Assembly (NCBI GenBank): GCA_945861225.1
Contig: CAMATU010000007.1
Coordinates: 1 to 41,082, forward strand
Origin: Klebsiella pneumoniae
GTDB taxonomy: Bacteria; Pseudomonadota; Gammaproteobacteria; Ga0077536
Length of the DNA stretch: 41,082 nucleotides
Direction: 5' to 3'
The position numbers were made by a program, and so were the translations under genes. Below the pieces are notes generated by a model that did no database searches, was not told the DNA's origin, and saw only the letters and a program-made list of their open reading frames with translations. Shown piece by piece: positions 23,210 through 32,514 of the stretch (its first letter is position 1; every line of letters begins with the position of its first letter).

Positions 23210-26200
23210 CTACCTCGGCAGGGCTCTACGCCGCCGGAAAGGGTGAATAATTTCCCTTTCCGAGTTCCCGACTCGTGACCGCTGCACTCGGATCATCAGC
23301 CCGATCAGCGTAGATGCGAAGAGCCACAGCGCGGGTGGCAGCGGCACGACGGCGGCAACCACTTCCAGCCGAAGCACATCGGTATTGCCGAAGGCATTGA
23401 CCAGGTGATGTAACTCCCAACCGAGCCCGCCACCGAGCAAAGCGAACGCAAAGATATCGAACTCTCCAGAAATTGCGTCCGCCACGACAATATCGAAGCT
23501 GTTGCCGAGCGTCGGCACGAAGCTTTCCTGGCCAGAATCGTAGAGCTCGACGGTAAGGGCGCCGGCCAGTTCCACCAAGCCGGTGACATGGAGTGCATCG
23601 TAGCCCCCGGCACCCGGCTCAAGTCCACCGATCTCGATCAGCAGGGTGCTGTTCACATCCTGTGAGTAGTTGCCGATGATGTCCGTTATCCCGGGCGAAT
23701 TGCCCGGCGAGAGCGTCGCACCGTGGTTGATGAGGTCGCCGGTGAATTTATCGACGGCAAAGGTACCGCCGGTCAGCGTCACGCCACTGGTGCCCGCGTC
23801 GATTGTCGCCGCCTGCAACACGCCCCCCTGTAAGAACAAGCTCCCACCTTGCCAGAACTTGACCGCGTTCGTGACGTTGACCGTTGCCCCCTCACCGATG
23901 GTCAGCGACGCCGTGCCGCCGGCTGCCAGGTCATCGCCCCCAAGATACAGGGAGTCGCCGATATTCCAGGTGGCGCCGGCACCGGCCAGAACGACGCGGC
24001 CGACACTCGTGTCGGCGCGGCCAACAAAGGCATTGTCCCCGGTATCGACGCGGCCGCCGGCACCAATCTCGAGTTCCCCGGATTGACCGACCGTACCACC
24101 GAGAATGAGATTTTTCGTGGTCGTGACCGCGCCGCCGTTCGCGACCTCCACGCTGCCGTCTCCCAAATACCCGATGTTCAGGAAGCGGGTTTGCCACAGA
24201 CTGTCTGCACCACTCACTTGTGCGCTCGCGACGACACTGACCGAATTCACCGAGGCGACGTTGCTCCCCACCCAGCCGCCGCGCGAGGTGACGTGGCCGC
24301 CGTTCATGATGGCCAGCGAACCGGCGGAAATTACGCCGCCGTCGGGGCTGGCGACACTGCCGGCGACGAGGTCGCTGCCGGGGCTCGAGACGGTCAACAG
24401 GTCCGCCGTCAGGGTCTGCGTATTGCCGAGCGTGAAGTTGCCGCCGGCGTTCGCCACGCTGCCGACATTGAACGTCTCGACATCGATCAAGATGCCGGTC
24501 ACGTTCAACTTGCCACCCACGAGATTGAAGGTGCTGGCGCCCGGCAGTCTCACGATATTGGCAACGCTCAAGGTGCCACCACCCAGCGTATACCGGCCGT
24601 CACTGCCGCCCACATAGAGGGTGGAAGCGATCCGATGGTCCCCGCCGTGCTGGTAGAAGTTTCCAAAGCCGTGAGCGCCGATGACGACCTCTCGAGCGGA
24701 AAGGCCGCCAGTGCCGCTTAAGTCATAACTGCCGTTGCTGCCGCCGATGTAGAGCGTATCGCTGACCGCGTTGCCGCCCGCAGTCTGGATAAAAGTGCCA
24801 ATGCCGTTGCCGCCGATGATTTCGTTACTGGCACGCACCACGCCGGAACCACTCAAGGTATACGCGCCATGACTACCGGTATTGGCGCCGAGCACCAGGG
24901 TCGACGCCACCCTGTTCACCCCACCTGAGTGACTGAACGTGCCGGTGCCATGGTCGCCGATAAATTCATCGCCGGCATTCAGCTCCGTCGCCGGTCCACC
25001 GCTTAAGGCGTAACTGCCTGTGCTGCCTGCCTGGGCGCCGACCACCAGCGCGCCACTCACCATGTTGACGCCGCCGTCGCTTTGCGCGAATGCACCGGTG
25101 CCCCTGTCGCCGATAGATTCGTGGCTGGCGAACACTTGGCCTGTCCCGCTCAACGCATAGACGCCGTTGCTGCCGGTGTTCGCGCCCAGCACCAGGTTCG
25201 AGATCAGGCTATTCACGCCACCCCGATGCGTGAACGCGCCGGTGCCTCTGTCGCCGATGTACGCATTACCGGCCAGCAGGTTCCCGCCGTTGAAGAGATA
25301 GGCGCCGTTGCTGCCGCTGTTCGCGCCGACGATAAGAAAGGAACTCACACTGTTACTGCCGTTGTCGTGGGTGAACGTACCCATCCCATGATCGCCGATA
25401 TATTCGTTACTCATAGACAGCATGGCGCGGTCACCGCCCAGCGTGTAGACCCCGGCACTGCTGCTGTCTGTGCCGAGGATCAAGTTGGCAGCGTCGCCAA
25501 TGACCGTACCGTCGGCATGTGCGAATGCACCGTCGACCGAGAGCAACGACTGGAGATTCACAGCCCCAGCCTGCAGGGAAAGTTGACCGGCACGGTTGAT
25601 GTCGATGACTTGGGTGCGAAGAATACCGCCGTCAATCTCGAGCACTGTCGCGCCCTGGTCGGCGCCGCCGAGCGTCACCGCGCCATTGACAACGATTGCA
25701 GCGCCGTCGTTCAGCCCGACGAAGACGTTGTTATCGAGACCGCTGGTGCCAGCCGCCAGGTTCTCCATCGTGACCTGAGACAGTAGCAGGCGTCCGGGCG
25801 CAACGAGAATGCCACTCCCCACGCGCAATGAGGCCCCTGGCCCGGCCAGCTCGATGCTGCCGAAATTCGCCGTGACCCCGTCCAGCAACGTGACCTGCGC
25901 TGTGTTCGCGCCATTGCCCCAGTGGCTCACGAGGCCCGGGTCGGTATCGATGAAGGTCAACATACCCGCCGCCACCAGCGAACCGCCACCGCCCGCGGCT
26001 GAATTGATATCGATCGACAGCGCATTCAGCCGTGCATTGCCGATCAGTTCGAGCGTGCTCCCGCCGGACAACTCCAGGGCAGTGATGAAATTGAGTGTTG
26101 CCTTGTCCGATGCCGTCAGATCGTGGCCATTCAGATCGAGTGCCAGCGCACTGCCATTGATCTGGCCGCCGACAACGTCGACGTCGCTGTTGGCGCTGAA

Positions 26201-29161
26201 GGTACCACCGAGCAGATTCAGAACACCGAGATACCCGATATCGATGCCGCCGCTACCCGTCAGCACCTCGCCGCCGTTGGCGATGGTCATTGTCACCCCA
26301 CCGAACACATCGCCGCGGCGATTGGTGCCGCGGCCCAGGTCGAGGCTCGCGTCCAGCGTCTGTTGCAGACGACTGCCTGCGCCGGTGACCACGATGGTGA
26401 ACTCATCTGAAATGGCCGTCGCCGCGAGGCTGCCGATATTCAGCACGCCGCCGTTGCTCAACTCAACTTCGCCGTGGAAATCACCCTGCGGCGAGACCGG
26501 TACAAACCATTCGGATAATTCGCCATTGGGGGCCGCGGTAAGCGTGCTGCCGGGCCCGATCACCCGGAGTAGCGCACCGCGGTTGTTGGCAAAATCCAGG
26601 CTGCCGTTGATGAACACGCTGGCCCCCGACTCAACGCGTAGCGAGCCGTCGGCCGGCAATTCGTAGCCACCGCCCTCATGGCGGATAGCGGCGCCATTCA
26701 TGGCGACAAGCGCGATACCGTTGGCCGACGGGGCGATGCGGCTGTTCTGCAGCAGCTGCAGAGAACCGCCGTTGACGCTGATGTTGCCGAACGCCGCGAT
26801 CACCGAGTTGTTCGTCGCATTCAATTGCCCGGTCCGTTCGATGGCGATGCCTTGGCCATTGGTGTTCAGGACGGCGTCGTCGATATTCAGAATGCCCGCG
26901 CCGCGGAAGGCGTTGCCGATCTGCAATTGCGCCGCAAGTTCGAGCTGGGCGTTGGCTGCGTTGACCGTTTGCGGGACGTTCGGAACGACCCCGATCTGCG
27001 ACTGGAAGCCCTGCACGATCGAGGTGATATTGAGCGGCGTCAGCAGCGGGTCCTGCAAGCGGAAAGCCAGGGCCGTGTCGCTATACACCGGCACCCAATA
27101 AAAGGAATCGACCTCGGGCAATCGATAGGCGCCGAAACGGCTCAGGCTGGCACCGAACGACAGCGCCTCAAACTGCTCGCCGTGCTGGATCGTAAAATCG
27201 TAGCCGCTGACCAGGCCGTCGACCCCGGATTGAAACGCCGTCAGATCGAGAATGCCGCCGAGGGTGGCGGTGCCGGTGATATGAAACCCGCTGAACAGTT
27301 GGTGCGCGCCGATGACCAGTTCACCCGCCATCTGCGTGTAATCGCCGAGCAGCGCGGCCTGCAGCGGATTTTGTGGATTCGCGGTATCGATAGTCAGGAT
27401 ACCGCCATTGTTGATAATCCGACCTTCAAGACGCGCGCCGAAGAAATCGACCCGGCCACCGTTGATGATCAAACTAGCATCCGGCTGCAGGACGAGTCTG
27501 CCGGTCTCGTGCACCACTGTGGAGCCTGCGAACTGCACGAAATCGTGGTTGGCCGCCCCATTGCTGCTTCCGGCGAGATTCCCCAGCCGCAGCTCCGCGT
27601 TTTCGCCGAGCGCCGATCCGATCGATATATCGCCCGCATTGAGCAGGCCGCCGGAGATCCGCGTCTGGCCGGCGTTGACCGCCAAGGTCGCGCCCTCGGC
27701 GTTGGTCAACGCGGGCAACACATTGGTGGCATTGGTCTGATGGCGCGTGATGGCGTTGGCCCCGGTGAATTCGAACGAACCGTAGTTTTCGATCGAACCG
27801 ACCGGGCCATAAACAGTGCCATAGCCCGTGCCCAAGTTCGGTCCCACTTCGAGGACGATGCTGGTCTGTGGCAGCGCGGAGATCCGCGCGCCACTGGCAT
27901 TGAGTAAGCTACCCTGCCGGATGAGCACGGACGCCGCGTCAAGCTGCAGGTGCGGCGTCTCGCTCACGCCGGGCTGACCCAATTCGTTGAACGCAGCATG
28001 GTCGGTGGTCAGCGCGGGCAGGAGGCCGCCGCGGTCGAGTATGACTCTGCCGTTAATCCGTGAGTCGCCAAGGACGGCGATCCGCGCCTGTGAGCCTTCC
28101 AGGCGCACGCCGCTGTCGAGGGCGCCGTTGTCGTAAAGCTTGAGCAGCGCACCCGGCAGCAAGCCGACGAATCCGCCGCTCAGATTTGAGCGCAACTCGA
28201 GCGTCGACTTGACGGACAAGAAACCGATATCCGCGGGATTACCCTGTGTTTGGAGCAAACCGCTTTCGATGCTGACGGGGCCGGAGGCAATATTGATGAC
28301 GTTGAGATTGCGCACCGACGCACCATTGGTGCCGGCCAATTGGAAAACGCGTTCGCCAGTGAAGCGGGTTGGTGTAGCGAGCGAGGGATCGATGAACACC
28401 AGGCCGTGATCCCCAACGTCGAGCGCGGACTGGAAAGTCCCGATGTTCGACAGTCGCAGCGTATTGGCACCGGTGCCGAGGCCCGCTGGCCCGCGTACCT
28501 CGATCAGGCCCTGCCCCACGCCGTCAAAATCCGGCAATACGTTCGCGGAGTCGATGAGCAGGCTGCCGCCGCGCTCCACCACCAGATTGCCGAAGCCGTC
28601 AAAGCCGTTGGTGATGGCGTTTACTCGGATTATGCCGCCCAGATGGATGTCCATCTTGGCGTTGCCACCGGGCACGTTCGCGCCGTCACGCGCGATCTGC
28701 CCCTGCGTGACGGCAAGTTCACCGCTGCCGCCGATGCGGATTTCGTCGGTGCCGAGCTGGCTTCCGGCCCGCAGCTCAAGCCTGTGATCGACCTTGAGCA
28801 CTGGGGCCGCGCCGTCGCCGACGATTGAGTTGATCAGATTGACGGCGCCGACCGTTCTGACCTCGGAGACGGTCTGGTCCGGTCGCACAATGGTGTTCGT
28901 GTAGATGCCCGCGAGGTCGAGAACACCATTGTTCGCGGTGAGATTCGTGACCGAACGGCTGCGGTCGATGATCGAGCCGAGCGACAGATTCGGCCCGAGG
29001 AGGCTGCCTTCGAACTGCACCAGGAACTGATTCTCTGCCACGTTGATTGCTGCGCCGGGCAGCTCCCAGGTTTGCGTGATCAGTGGAGTCTTCAGCAGAC
29101 CAAGCTGCACGCGCGGACCCGTCAGCGTGAACAGCGGGGTCAGGGTCAGATCCGTTTCGGC
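23210..29161 (-). CDS. Giant passenger-like surface protein with PEP-CTERM anchor, part after the TAG
   Basis: This is the 1983-codon continuation, in the same frame, of the ORF at 29162-30613, after one TAG codon. It has no signal peptide and no good start of its own (the first usable codon is GTG 29110), so it makes sense only as the C-terminal body of the upstream protein. It is a long right-handed beta-solenoid type sequence, rich in Gly, Asn, Ser and Val. A tandem repeat region (24577-25470) contains GTF-H-GG and SLSG-like units. Near the end lie the LSPGNSPG motif of passenger domains and the sorting signal VPLPPALWLFASTLIGLMIRVQRSR. That is a VPLP variant of PEP-CTERM for exosortase/EpsH. 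A 20-residue tail beyond the basic cluster is unusual. Likely role: adhesion or biofilm matrix. Confidence 0.75.
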   Translation of the reverse strand, partial: AETDLTLTPLFTLTGPRVQLGLLKTPLITQTWELPGAAINVAENQFLVQFEGSLLGPNLSLGSIIDRSRSVTNLTANNGVLDLAGIYTNTIVRPDQTVSEVRTVGAVNLINSIVGDGAAPVLKVDHRLELRAGSQLGTDEIRIGGSGELAVTQGQIARDGANVPGGNAKMDIHLGGIIRVNAITNGFDGFGNLVVERGGSLLIDSANVLPDFDGVGQGLIEVRGPAGLGTGANTLRLSNIGTFQSALDVGDHGLVFIDPSLATPTRFTGERVFQLAGTNGASVRNLNVINIASGPVSIESGLLQTQGNPADIGFLSVKSTLELRSNLSGGFVGLLPGALLKLYDNGALDSGVRLEGSQARIAVLGDSRINGRVILDRGGLLPALTTDHAAFNELGQPGVSETPHLQLDAASVLIRQGSLLNASGARISALPQTSIVLEVGPNLGTGYGTVYGPVGSIENYGSFEFTGANAITRHQTNATNVLPALTNAEGATLAVNAGQTRISGGLLNAGDISIGSALGENAELRLGNLAGSSNGAANHDFVQFAGSTVVHETGRLVLQPDASLIINGGRVDFFGARLEGRIINNGGILTIDTANPQNPLQAALLGDYTQMAGELVIGAHQLFSGFHITGTATLGGILDLTAFQSGVDGLVSGYDFTIQHGEQFEALSFGASLSRFGAYRLPEVDSFYWVPVYSDTALAFRLQDPLLTPLNITSIVQGFQSQIGVVPNVPQTVNAANAQLELAAQLQIGNAFRGAGILNIDDAVLNTNGQGIAIERTGQLNATNNSVIAAFGNISVNGGSLQLLQNSRIAPSANGIALVAMNGAAIRHEGGGYELPADGSLRVESGASVFINGSLDFANNRGALLRVIGPGSTLTAAPNGELSEWFVPVSPQGDFHGEVELSNGGVLNIGSLAATAISDEFTIVVTGAGSRLQQTLDASLDLGRGTNRRGDVFGGVTMTIANGGEVLTGSGGIDIGYLGVLNLLGGTFSANSDVDVVGGQINGSALALDLNGHDLTASDKATLNFITALELSGGSTLELIGNARLNALSIDINSAAGGGGSLVAAGMLTFIDTDPGLVSHWGNGANTAQVTLLDGVTANFGSIELAGPGASLRVGSGILVAPGRLLLSQVTMENLAAGTSGLDNNVFVGLNDGAAIVVNGAVTLGGADQGATVLEIDGGILRTQVIDINRAGQLSLQAGAVNLQSLLSVDGAFAHADGTVIGDAANLILGTDSSSAGVYTLGGDRAMLSMSNEYIGDHGMGTFTHDNGSNSVSSFLIVGANSGSNGAYLFNGGNLLAGNAYIGDRGTGAFTHRGGVNSLISNLVLGANTGSNGVYALSGTGQVFASHESIGDRGTGAFAQSDGGVNMVSGALVVGAQAGSTGSYALSGGPATELNAGDEFIGDHGTGTFSHSGGVNRVASTLVLGANTGSHGAYTLSGSGVVRASNEIIGGNGIGTFIQTAGGNAVSDTLYIGGSNGSYDLSGTGGLSAREVVIGAHGFGNFYQHGGDHRIASTLYVGGSDGRYTLGGGTLSVANIVRLPGASTFNLVGGKLNVTGILIDVETFNVGSVANAGGNFTLGNTQTLTADLLTVSSPGSDLVAGSVASPDGGVISAGSLAIMNGGHVTSRGGWVGSNVASVNSVSVVASAQVSGADSLWQTRFLNIGYLGDGSVEVANGGAVTTTKNLILGGTVGQSGELEIGAGGRVDTGDNAFVGRADTSVGRVVLAGAGATWNIGDSLYLGGDDLAAGGTASLTIGEGATVNVTNAVKFWQGGSLFLQGGVLQAATIDAGTSGVTLTGGTFAVDKFTGDLINHGATLSPGNSPGITDIIGNYSQDVNSTLLIEIGGLEPGAGGYDALHVTGLVELAGALTVELYDSGQESFVPTLGNSFDIVVADAISGEFDIFAFALLGGGLGWELHHLVNAFGNTDVLRLEVVAAVVPLPPALWLFASTLIGLMIRVQRSRVGNSEREIIHPFRRRRALPR
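23235..23262. repeat. Perfect 9-bp palindrome at the 3' end of the surface-protein gene
   Basis: CGGAAAGGG (23235-23243) and CCCTTTCCG (23254-23262) with a 10-base AT-rich loop. It lies inside the coding frame, in the extra 20-residue tail after the sorting signal. It resembles a terminator stem that the frame has run through, without a T-run. Confidence 0.55.
24577..25470 (-). repeat. Six tandem repeats of 44-49 residues in the surface protein
   Basis: Six full units and one partial unit follow the pattern G-Y-LSG-G-(5)-E-IGD-GTG-F-H-GG-N-V-(3)-L-VGAN-GS. Examples are GVYALSGTG...ESIGDRGTGAF and GAYTLSGSG...EIIGGNGIGTF. At DNA level the period is about 132-147 bases. Such units are known from PEP-CTERM and autotransporter-like beta-solenoids. 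Near-identical neighbours (IGDRGTGAF twice, VLGANTGS three times) suggest recent duplication. Confidence 0.8.
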
Positions 29162-30613
29162 CTATACGAGCGTGGGCAGAAAGCGGGCATCCACATCGAA
29201 GGTCAGATTCGTGAGGTCGATGGATTCGGTCAGCAATGCCGGGAGCGTCAGATGACCTTCGCTGCCGGCGAGAAACGAAAACGTCTGTCCCGTTTGCCGG
29301 AGCGTCAGGTCGAGCATGACATCCGGCACGTCGAGTTCGAAATTCTGTTCGAACCCGAGCGCGAGCCCGAGTTCAGCGCGCAGTAGGTTGACTTTCACCT
29401 GGTTCAGGGTGTCTTTCACGACGCCGGGCAGCGCTTCGTAGCGCGCTGCTCCGCCTACCTGACTGGCTATCAGTGCTTTGACGTCGCCTTCGAGTGGCGG
29501 AATCGTGCCGCCCGACACTGCCGTCGCAATCTGCCCGAGGTTCGCATTGATTCGCAGCACATCCGCGCGGGCAGACCCGCCTACACTCGCCGCGCCGTCC
29601 GTATAGCTGCCTTGCGCCAACGCCACCGGAAACAGGGTGGTCTGGTCCCGGTTCCCGTAGCTCAGCGACAGCGCGGCGCCGGTCGGGCCTTTGATGAGGG
29701 GAATGGGGGTGTTGACCGCTTTATTGCGCACGAGATCGGTGATCGAAGCCTCCAGCGCGTTGCCACGCAGCAGAATGATTTCCTGATCGAAGCTGTCGAT
29801 AGCTGAGGGAGCGGTTACGTCGTAATTGAACGAAAGCAACTCTTGTCGCACAGCGAAAGACGCGAGTTGGAGATCGAAGTTATCGCAATTGACGAGACAC
29901 GCCCGCCCCGAAATTCGCGTGTCGGTTTCGAGCGCGATACCGGCCCGGAAGCCAAAATCCGACGACGTCGATTGAAACGAAAGCGTTTGCCGGGGAGCGA
30001 ACGGGTCCGTCGACGGCAATGTGAAATCCAGATCGGAGAGAATGCTGAAGGTCTCACCCGGCCGGATGACATCGGGCAATGTCAGCCGCAGGGACAGGGG
30101 GGTCTGCGCGGTGAATAAGCCGCTCGTCGAGTGATAGCCAAGGTCAAGCTGGACCTTGCCGCTGCTTACCGTGTTGACCTGCAGGCCGTAGGTATCGCCG
30201 AACACCCCGGTGACGGTGCCGCCGAAGCTGCCCGAGGTATTCCAAGTCGGGCCGATGGTGATCTGCTTCTCGATGACCAGGTTCCCGGCGCCGCCATTCA
30301 CCGTATTGACGCCTTCCCCGAGCGAGTATTGCCCTGTGAATGTCGAAGTTCTCGCGAAGGCCGCGGGCATTTGGGACAGGGTGGCGACGGCGAGAACAGC
30401 GGCGTGCAAGGCCACGTTGGGTCGGCATTGTCCGCGCCGGTCTGCCGCGGGACATGCAGTCGGAGCGCTGGTGACTAGCGGTCGGTGACCGCCGACCGGC
30501 GCCGCGGAGGCTGCGTCACCGGCAGGCTTGGCGCGACTGCTGCGCCGCTCATTGGCTGCCCGCTGCGCGGTAGCGAGGTCGTCCGACACGTTGACCAGAA
30601 AGGGCTTTTTCAT
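29162..30613 (-). CDS. Giant surface protein, N-terminal part up to in-frame TAG
   Basis: Starts at ATG 30613 (GGGGGA upstream) and runs 483 codons to a TAG (29162-29164). The next 1983 codons are open in the same frame, so this is probably the front of one 2466-residue protein. Residues 1-60 are a polar, basic N-terminal extension; the hydrophobic signal core follows (VALHAAVLAVATLS) with cleavage near AAFA-RTS (residue 87). That is an extended signal peptide like those of large autotransporters and two-partner passengers. The mature part is beta-rich (STFTGQYSLGEGVNTVNGG, many Thr, Leu, Gly), with one Cys pair (ACLVNCDN). The sequence before the TAG, DVDARFLPTLV, flows naturally into AETDLTLTPLF after it. 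Confidence 0.75.
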   Translation of the reverse strand: MKKPFLVNVSDDLATAQRAANERRSSRAKPAGDAASAAPVGGHRPLVTSAPTACPAADRRGQCRPNVALHAAVLAVATLSQMPAAFARTSTFTGQYSLGEGVNTVNGGAGNLVIEKQITIGPTWNTSGSFGGTVTGVFGDTYGLQVNTVSSGKVQLDLGYHSTSGLFTAQTPLSLRLTLPDVIRPGETFSILSDLDFTLPSTDPFAPRQTLSFQSTSSDFGFRAGIALETDTRISGRACLVNCDNFDLQLASFAVRQELLSFNYDVTAPSAIDSFDQEIILLRGNALEASITDLVRNKAVNTPIPLIKGPTGAALSLSYGNRDQTTLFPVALAQGSYTDGAASVGGSARADVLRINANLGQIATAVSGGTIPPLEGDVKALIASQVGGAARYEALPGVVKDTLNQVKVNLLRAELGLALGFEQNFELDVPDVMLDLTLRQTGQTFSFLAGSEGHLTLPALLTESIDLTNLTFDVDARFLPTLV

Positions 30614-31128
30614 GTTTTTTCCCCCGATTTGCATCGAGCGTGCGCCTTGTGTCACCAATTACCCATGCCGTCATCGGGTCTCGACACAACTGTTTACGAT
30701 TGCGATGGGGAAACCGGTGCGTGGCAGGCGTCTCTCCGCTACCGACGCCGCCGCGCGAATCGACCGCTCGAGCCCGTTACCATCGCTTTGTGGCTGGTGA
30801 CGCTGCATCGGAAGCAGATGGAACGACTGCATCCATTCGAGTTCACGCGTCACAGCACGACGCAAGAGGTCGCGACTGGTCGGCAAGATCGCCGGGAATC
30901 GAGGACGCCGGGAATCGAGGACGGAATCGAAGAAACGAGAAAGGAGAAAGCGGGAATCGAGGACACCCCTTGAGAGAGGAAGCGGGAATCGAGAGGAGGG
31001 AATCGAGGACACCCCTCGAATCACCGGGAATCGAGGACACCCCTCGAATTGACGCCCACCGTATCCTTCGGCTAAGTTTCATTCACCGGCAAGGATGCCG
31101 GGTTAATCGAAACCCAAGGAGGTCAAGG
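30614..31128. other. Gap between surface protein and RAYT genes
   Basis: About 515 bases. The first 250 bases are the upstream region of the minus-strand surface-protein gene; no promoter could be fixed. From 30894 to 31050 lies the left REP array. The RAYT ribosome site AGGAGG is at 31117-31122. Long frames here are open only because of GC bias and the 3-base-compatible repeats. Confidence 0.5.
30894..31050. repeat. Left REP array of the RAYT locus
   Basis: Six irregular units built on GGGAATCGAGGACACCCCT begin at about 30894, 30910, 30952, 30984, 30998 and 31026. The last two (31003-31019, 31031-31047) contain the perfect hairpin TCGAGG-ACACC-CCTCGA. Others are truncated after GAGGACG. The shared core GGACACCC occurs inverted (GGGTGTCC) in the right array. 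REP elements of this type are mobilised by the neighbouring RAYT transposase. Confidence 0.75.
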
Positions 31129-32133
31129 ATGACTCGCCCCCGCTCTACCCTGGTGTCCGAAACGGACACCCCTTACTACCATTGCATCGGCCGTTGTGTC
31201 CGCCGCGCTTTCTTATGTGGCGAGGATGCCTTGACTGGTCGCTCGTTCACGCATCGTCGGCAGTGGCTGCTCGAGCGTTTGAAGTTGCTGACTGAGGTCT
31301 TCGCGATAGATCTCTGCGCCTACGCTCTGATGAGCAATCATTACCATCTGGTGGTACGCCTCGACAGTGCTCGCACGAAACAGTGGTCATCGCGCGACAT
31401 CATTGAACGCTGGACCCGCCTGTATTCGGGACCAGCTTGCGCTCACGCCTATCTCCGCGGTGAACACTTGAGTACGACGGAGCAAAGCATTCTCGATGCT
31501 TGTCTGCTCAGCTGGTCGGCGAGACTCACCGATTTGAGCTGGTTCATGCGGTGTTTGAACGAATGGCTGGCGCGCGTGGCGAATCAAGAAGATGGCTGCA
31601 CGGGGCGGTTCTGGGAAGGCCGCTTCAAGTCCCAAGCCTTACTCGATGAGATCGCGCTACTGTCTGCGATGGCGTACGTCGACTTGAATCCGATCCGTGC
31701 TGGGATCACGACGACGTTAATCGATTCTGACTTCACCTCGGTGCAGCAACGGTTATTCGACATCGCGAAATCGCGACCCGAGCCGGAGACGAGGTCGACA
31801 CCGGCATTACTGCCCTTGGCGACCACGTCAAATCGACTCGATGACGTCGGCATTCCGTTCAACGTGCAGGACTATCTGGACTTGATCGATACTTCGGGCC
31901 GGATTGTGCGCGGGGATAAGCACGGCGCCATTCCGAGACACGAGCCGACACTGCTGACGGCATTAGGCATCGCCCCCGGTGAATGGTTTAAGACGGTGAC
32001 TGAGCTACAGGCTCGCTTTGAGTTATTCGTCGGCTCGCCCTTACGGCTGCGACAGCTGGCGCGACAACGTGGTTGGCGTTGGGTAAGGGGCCTATCCGCT
32101 GGTCGACGGCTGTATGCCCGTGCCAACGAATAG
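31129..32133 (+). CDS. REP-associated tyrosine transposase (RAYT), Y1/HUH family
   Basis: A 334-residue protein from ATG 31129, with AGGAGG 6 bases upstream; the longer frame to 30640 only crosses repeats. The HUH metal site is His71-x-His73 in ALMSNHYHLVVRLD, and the single catalytic tyrosine is Tyr183 in AMAYVDLNPIRAG. TPYYHCIGRCVRRAFLCG is the usual RAYT start, and GRFWEGRFKSQ is also diagnostic. A C-terminal extension of about 130 residues ends in a basic segment (RLRQLARQRGWRWVRG) that may bind REP DNA. Family enzymes cut and join single-stranded REP hairpins. The gene looks intact and is flanked on both sides by REP arrays with opposed cores. Confidence 0.93.
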   Translation: MTRPRSTLVSETDTPYYHCIGRCVRRAFLCGEDALTGRSFTHRRQWLLERLKLLTEVFAIDLCAYALMSNHYHLVVRLDSARTKQWSSRDIIERWTRLYSGPACAHAYLRGEHLSTTEQSILDACLLSWSARLTDLSWFMRCLNEWLARVANQEDGCTGRFWEGRFKSQALLDEIALLSAMAYVDLNPIRAGITTTLIDSDFTSVQQRLFDIAKSRPEPETRSTPALLPLATTSNRLDDVGIPFNVQDYLDLIDTSGRIVRGDKHGAIPRHEPTLLTALGIAPGEWFKTVTELQARFELFVGSPLRLRQLARQRGWRWVRGLSAGRRLYARANE

Positions 32134-32175
32134 ACTTCTCTTCAACCCAAAAATACGTCCCTAAGTACCGGTCGA

Positions 32176-32199
32176 ACGAGCGCCGGCGGGCGCGCTCGT
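32176..32199 (+). terminator. Hairpin after the RAYT gene
   Basis: A perfect 8-bp stem ACGAGCGC / GCGCTCGT with an 8-base loop lies 43 bases after the RAYT stop. No T-run follows, so it is a weak terminator or a recognition structure. Confidence 0.4.
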
Positions 32200-32318
32200 G
32201 CATGCTCACCGAAGTTGACTATTACGCCCCGCGAAATTCCAACCTATTCAGTTCAACGCTCTGAGTTCACTCATTTCTGACGGACTCTGCATAGCTGGTC
32301 TGCAAATTCGCGAGCGTC

Positions 32319-32500
32319 GGGGTGTGAACTCTTGGGATGTCCAGAATCGTTTTTGGTTTCCCTTTTGCGGGGTGTGAATTCTTTGGGTGTCCTGGATCGT
32401 TCCCCCTTTTTGGTTTCCCTTTTGCGGGGCGTGAATTCTTTGGGTGTCCTGGATCGTTGTGCTTTTGCGGGGTGTGAATTCTTTGGGTGTCCTGGATCGC
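32319..32500. repeat. Right REP array of the RAYT locus
   Basis: Four units of about 32 bases begin with GGGGTGTGAATTCTTTGG and continue GTGTCCTGGATCGT, at about 32319, 32369, 32426 and 32469. Spacers such as TTTTTGGTTTCCCTTTTGC are also repeated. The first unit is the most diverged (GAACTCTTGGGATGTCCAGA). The core GGGTGTCC is the reverse complement of the left-array core GGACACCC. Confidence 0.78.
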
Positions 32501-32514
32501 TGGATCGTTCTCTT

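Noticed and set aside
26678..27907. 409-codon plus-strand frame, with others at 23849-24721 and 25082-25786
   Set aside because: Antisense to the repeat-rich surface protein. Periodic composition explains the open frames.
30894..31050. Possible CRISPR array from regularly repeated text
   Set aside because: Units are irregularly spaced, have no unique spacers of constant size, contain REP hairpins and flank a RAYT gene; no cas genes.
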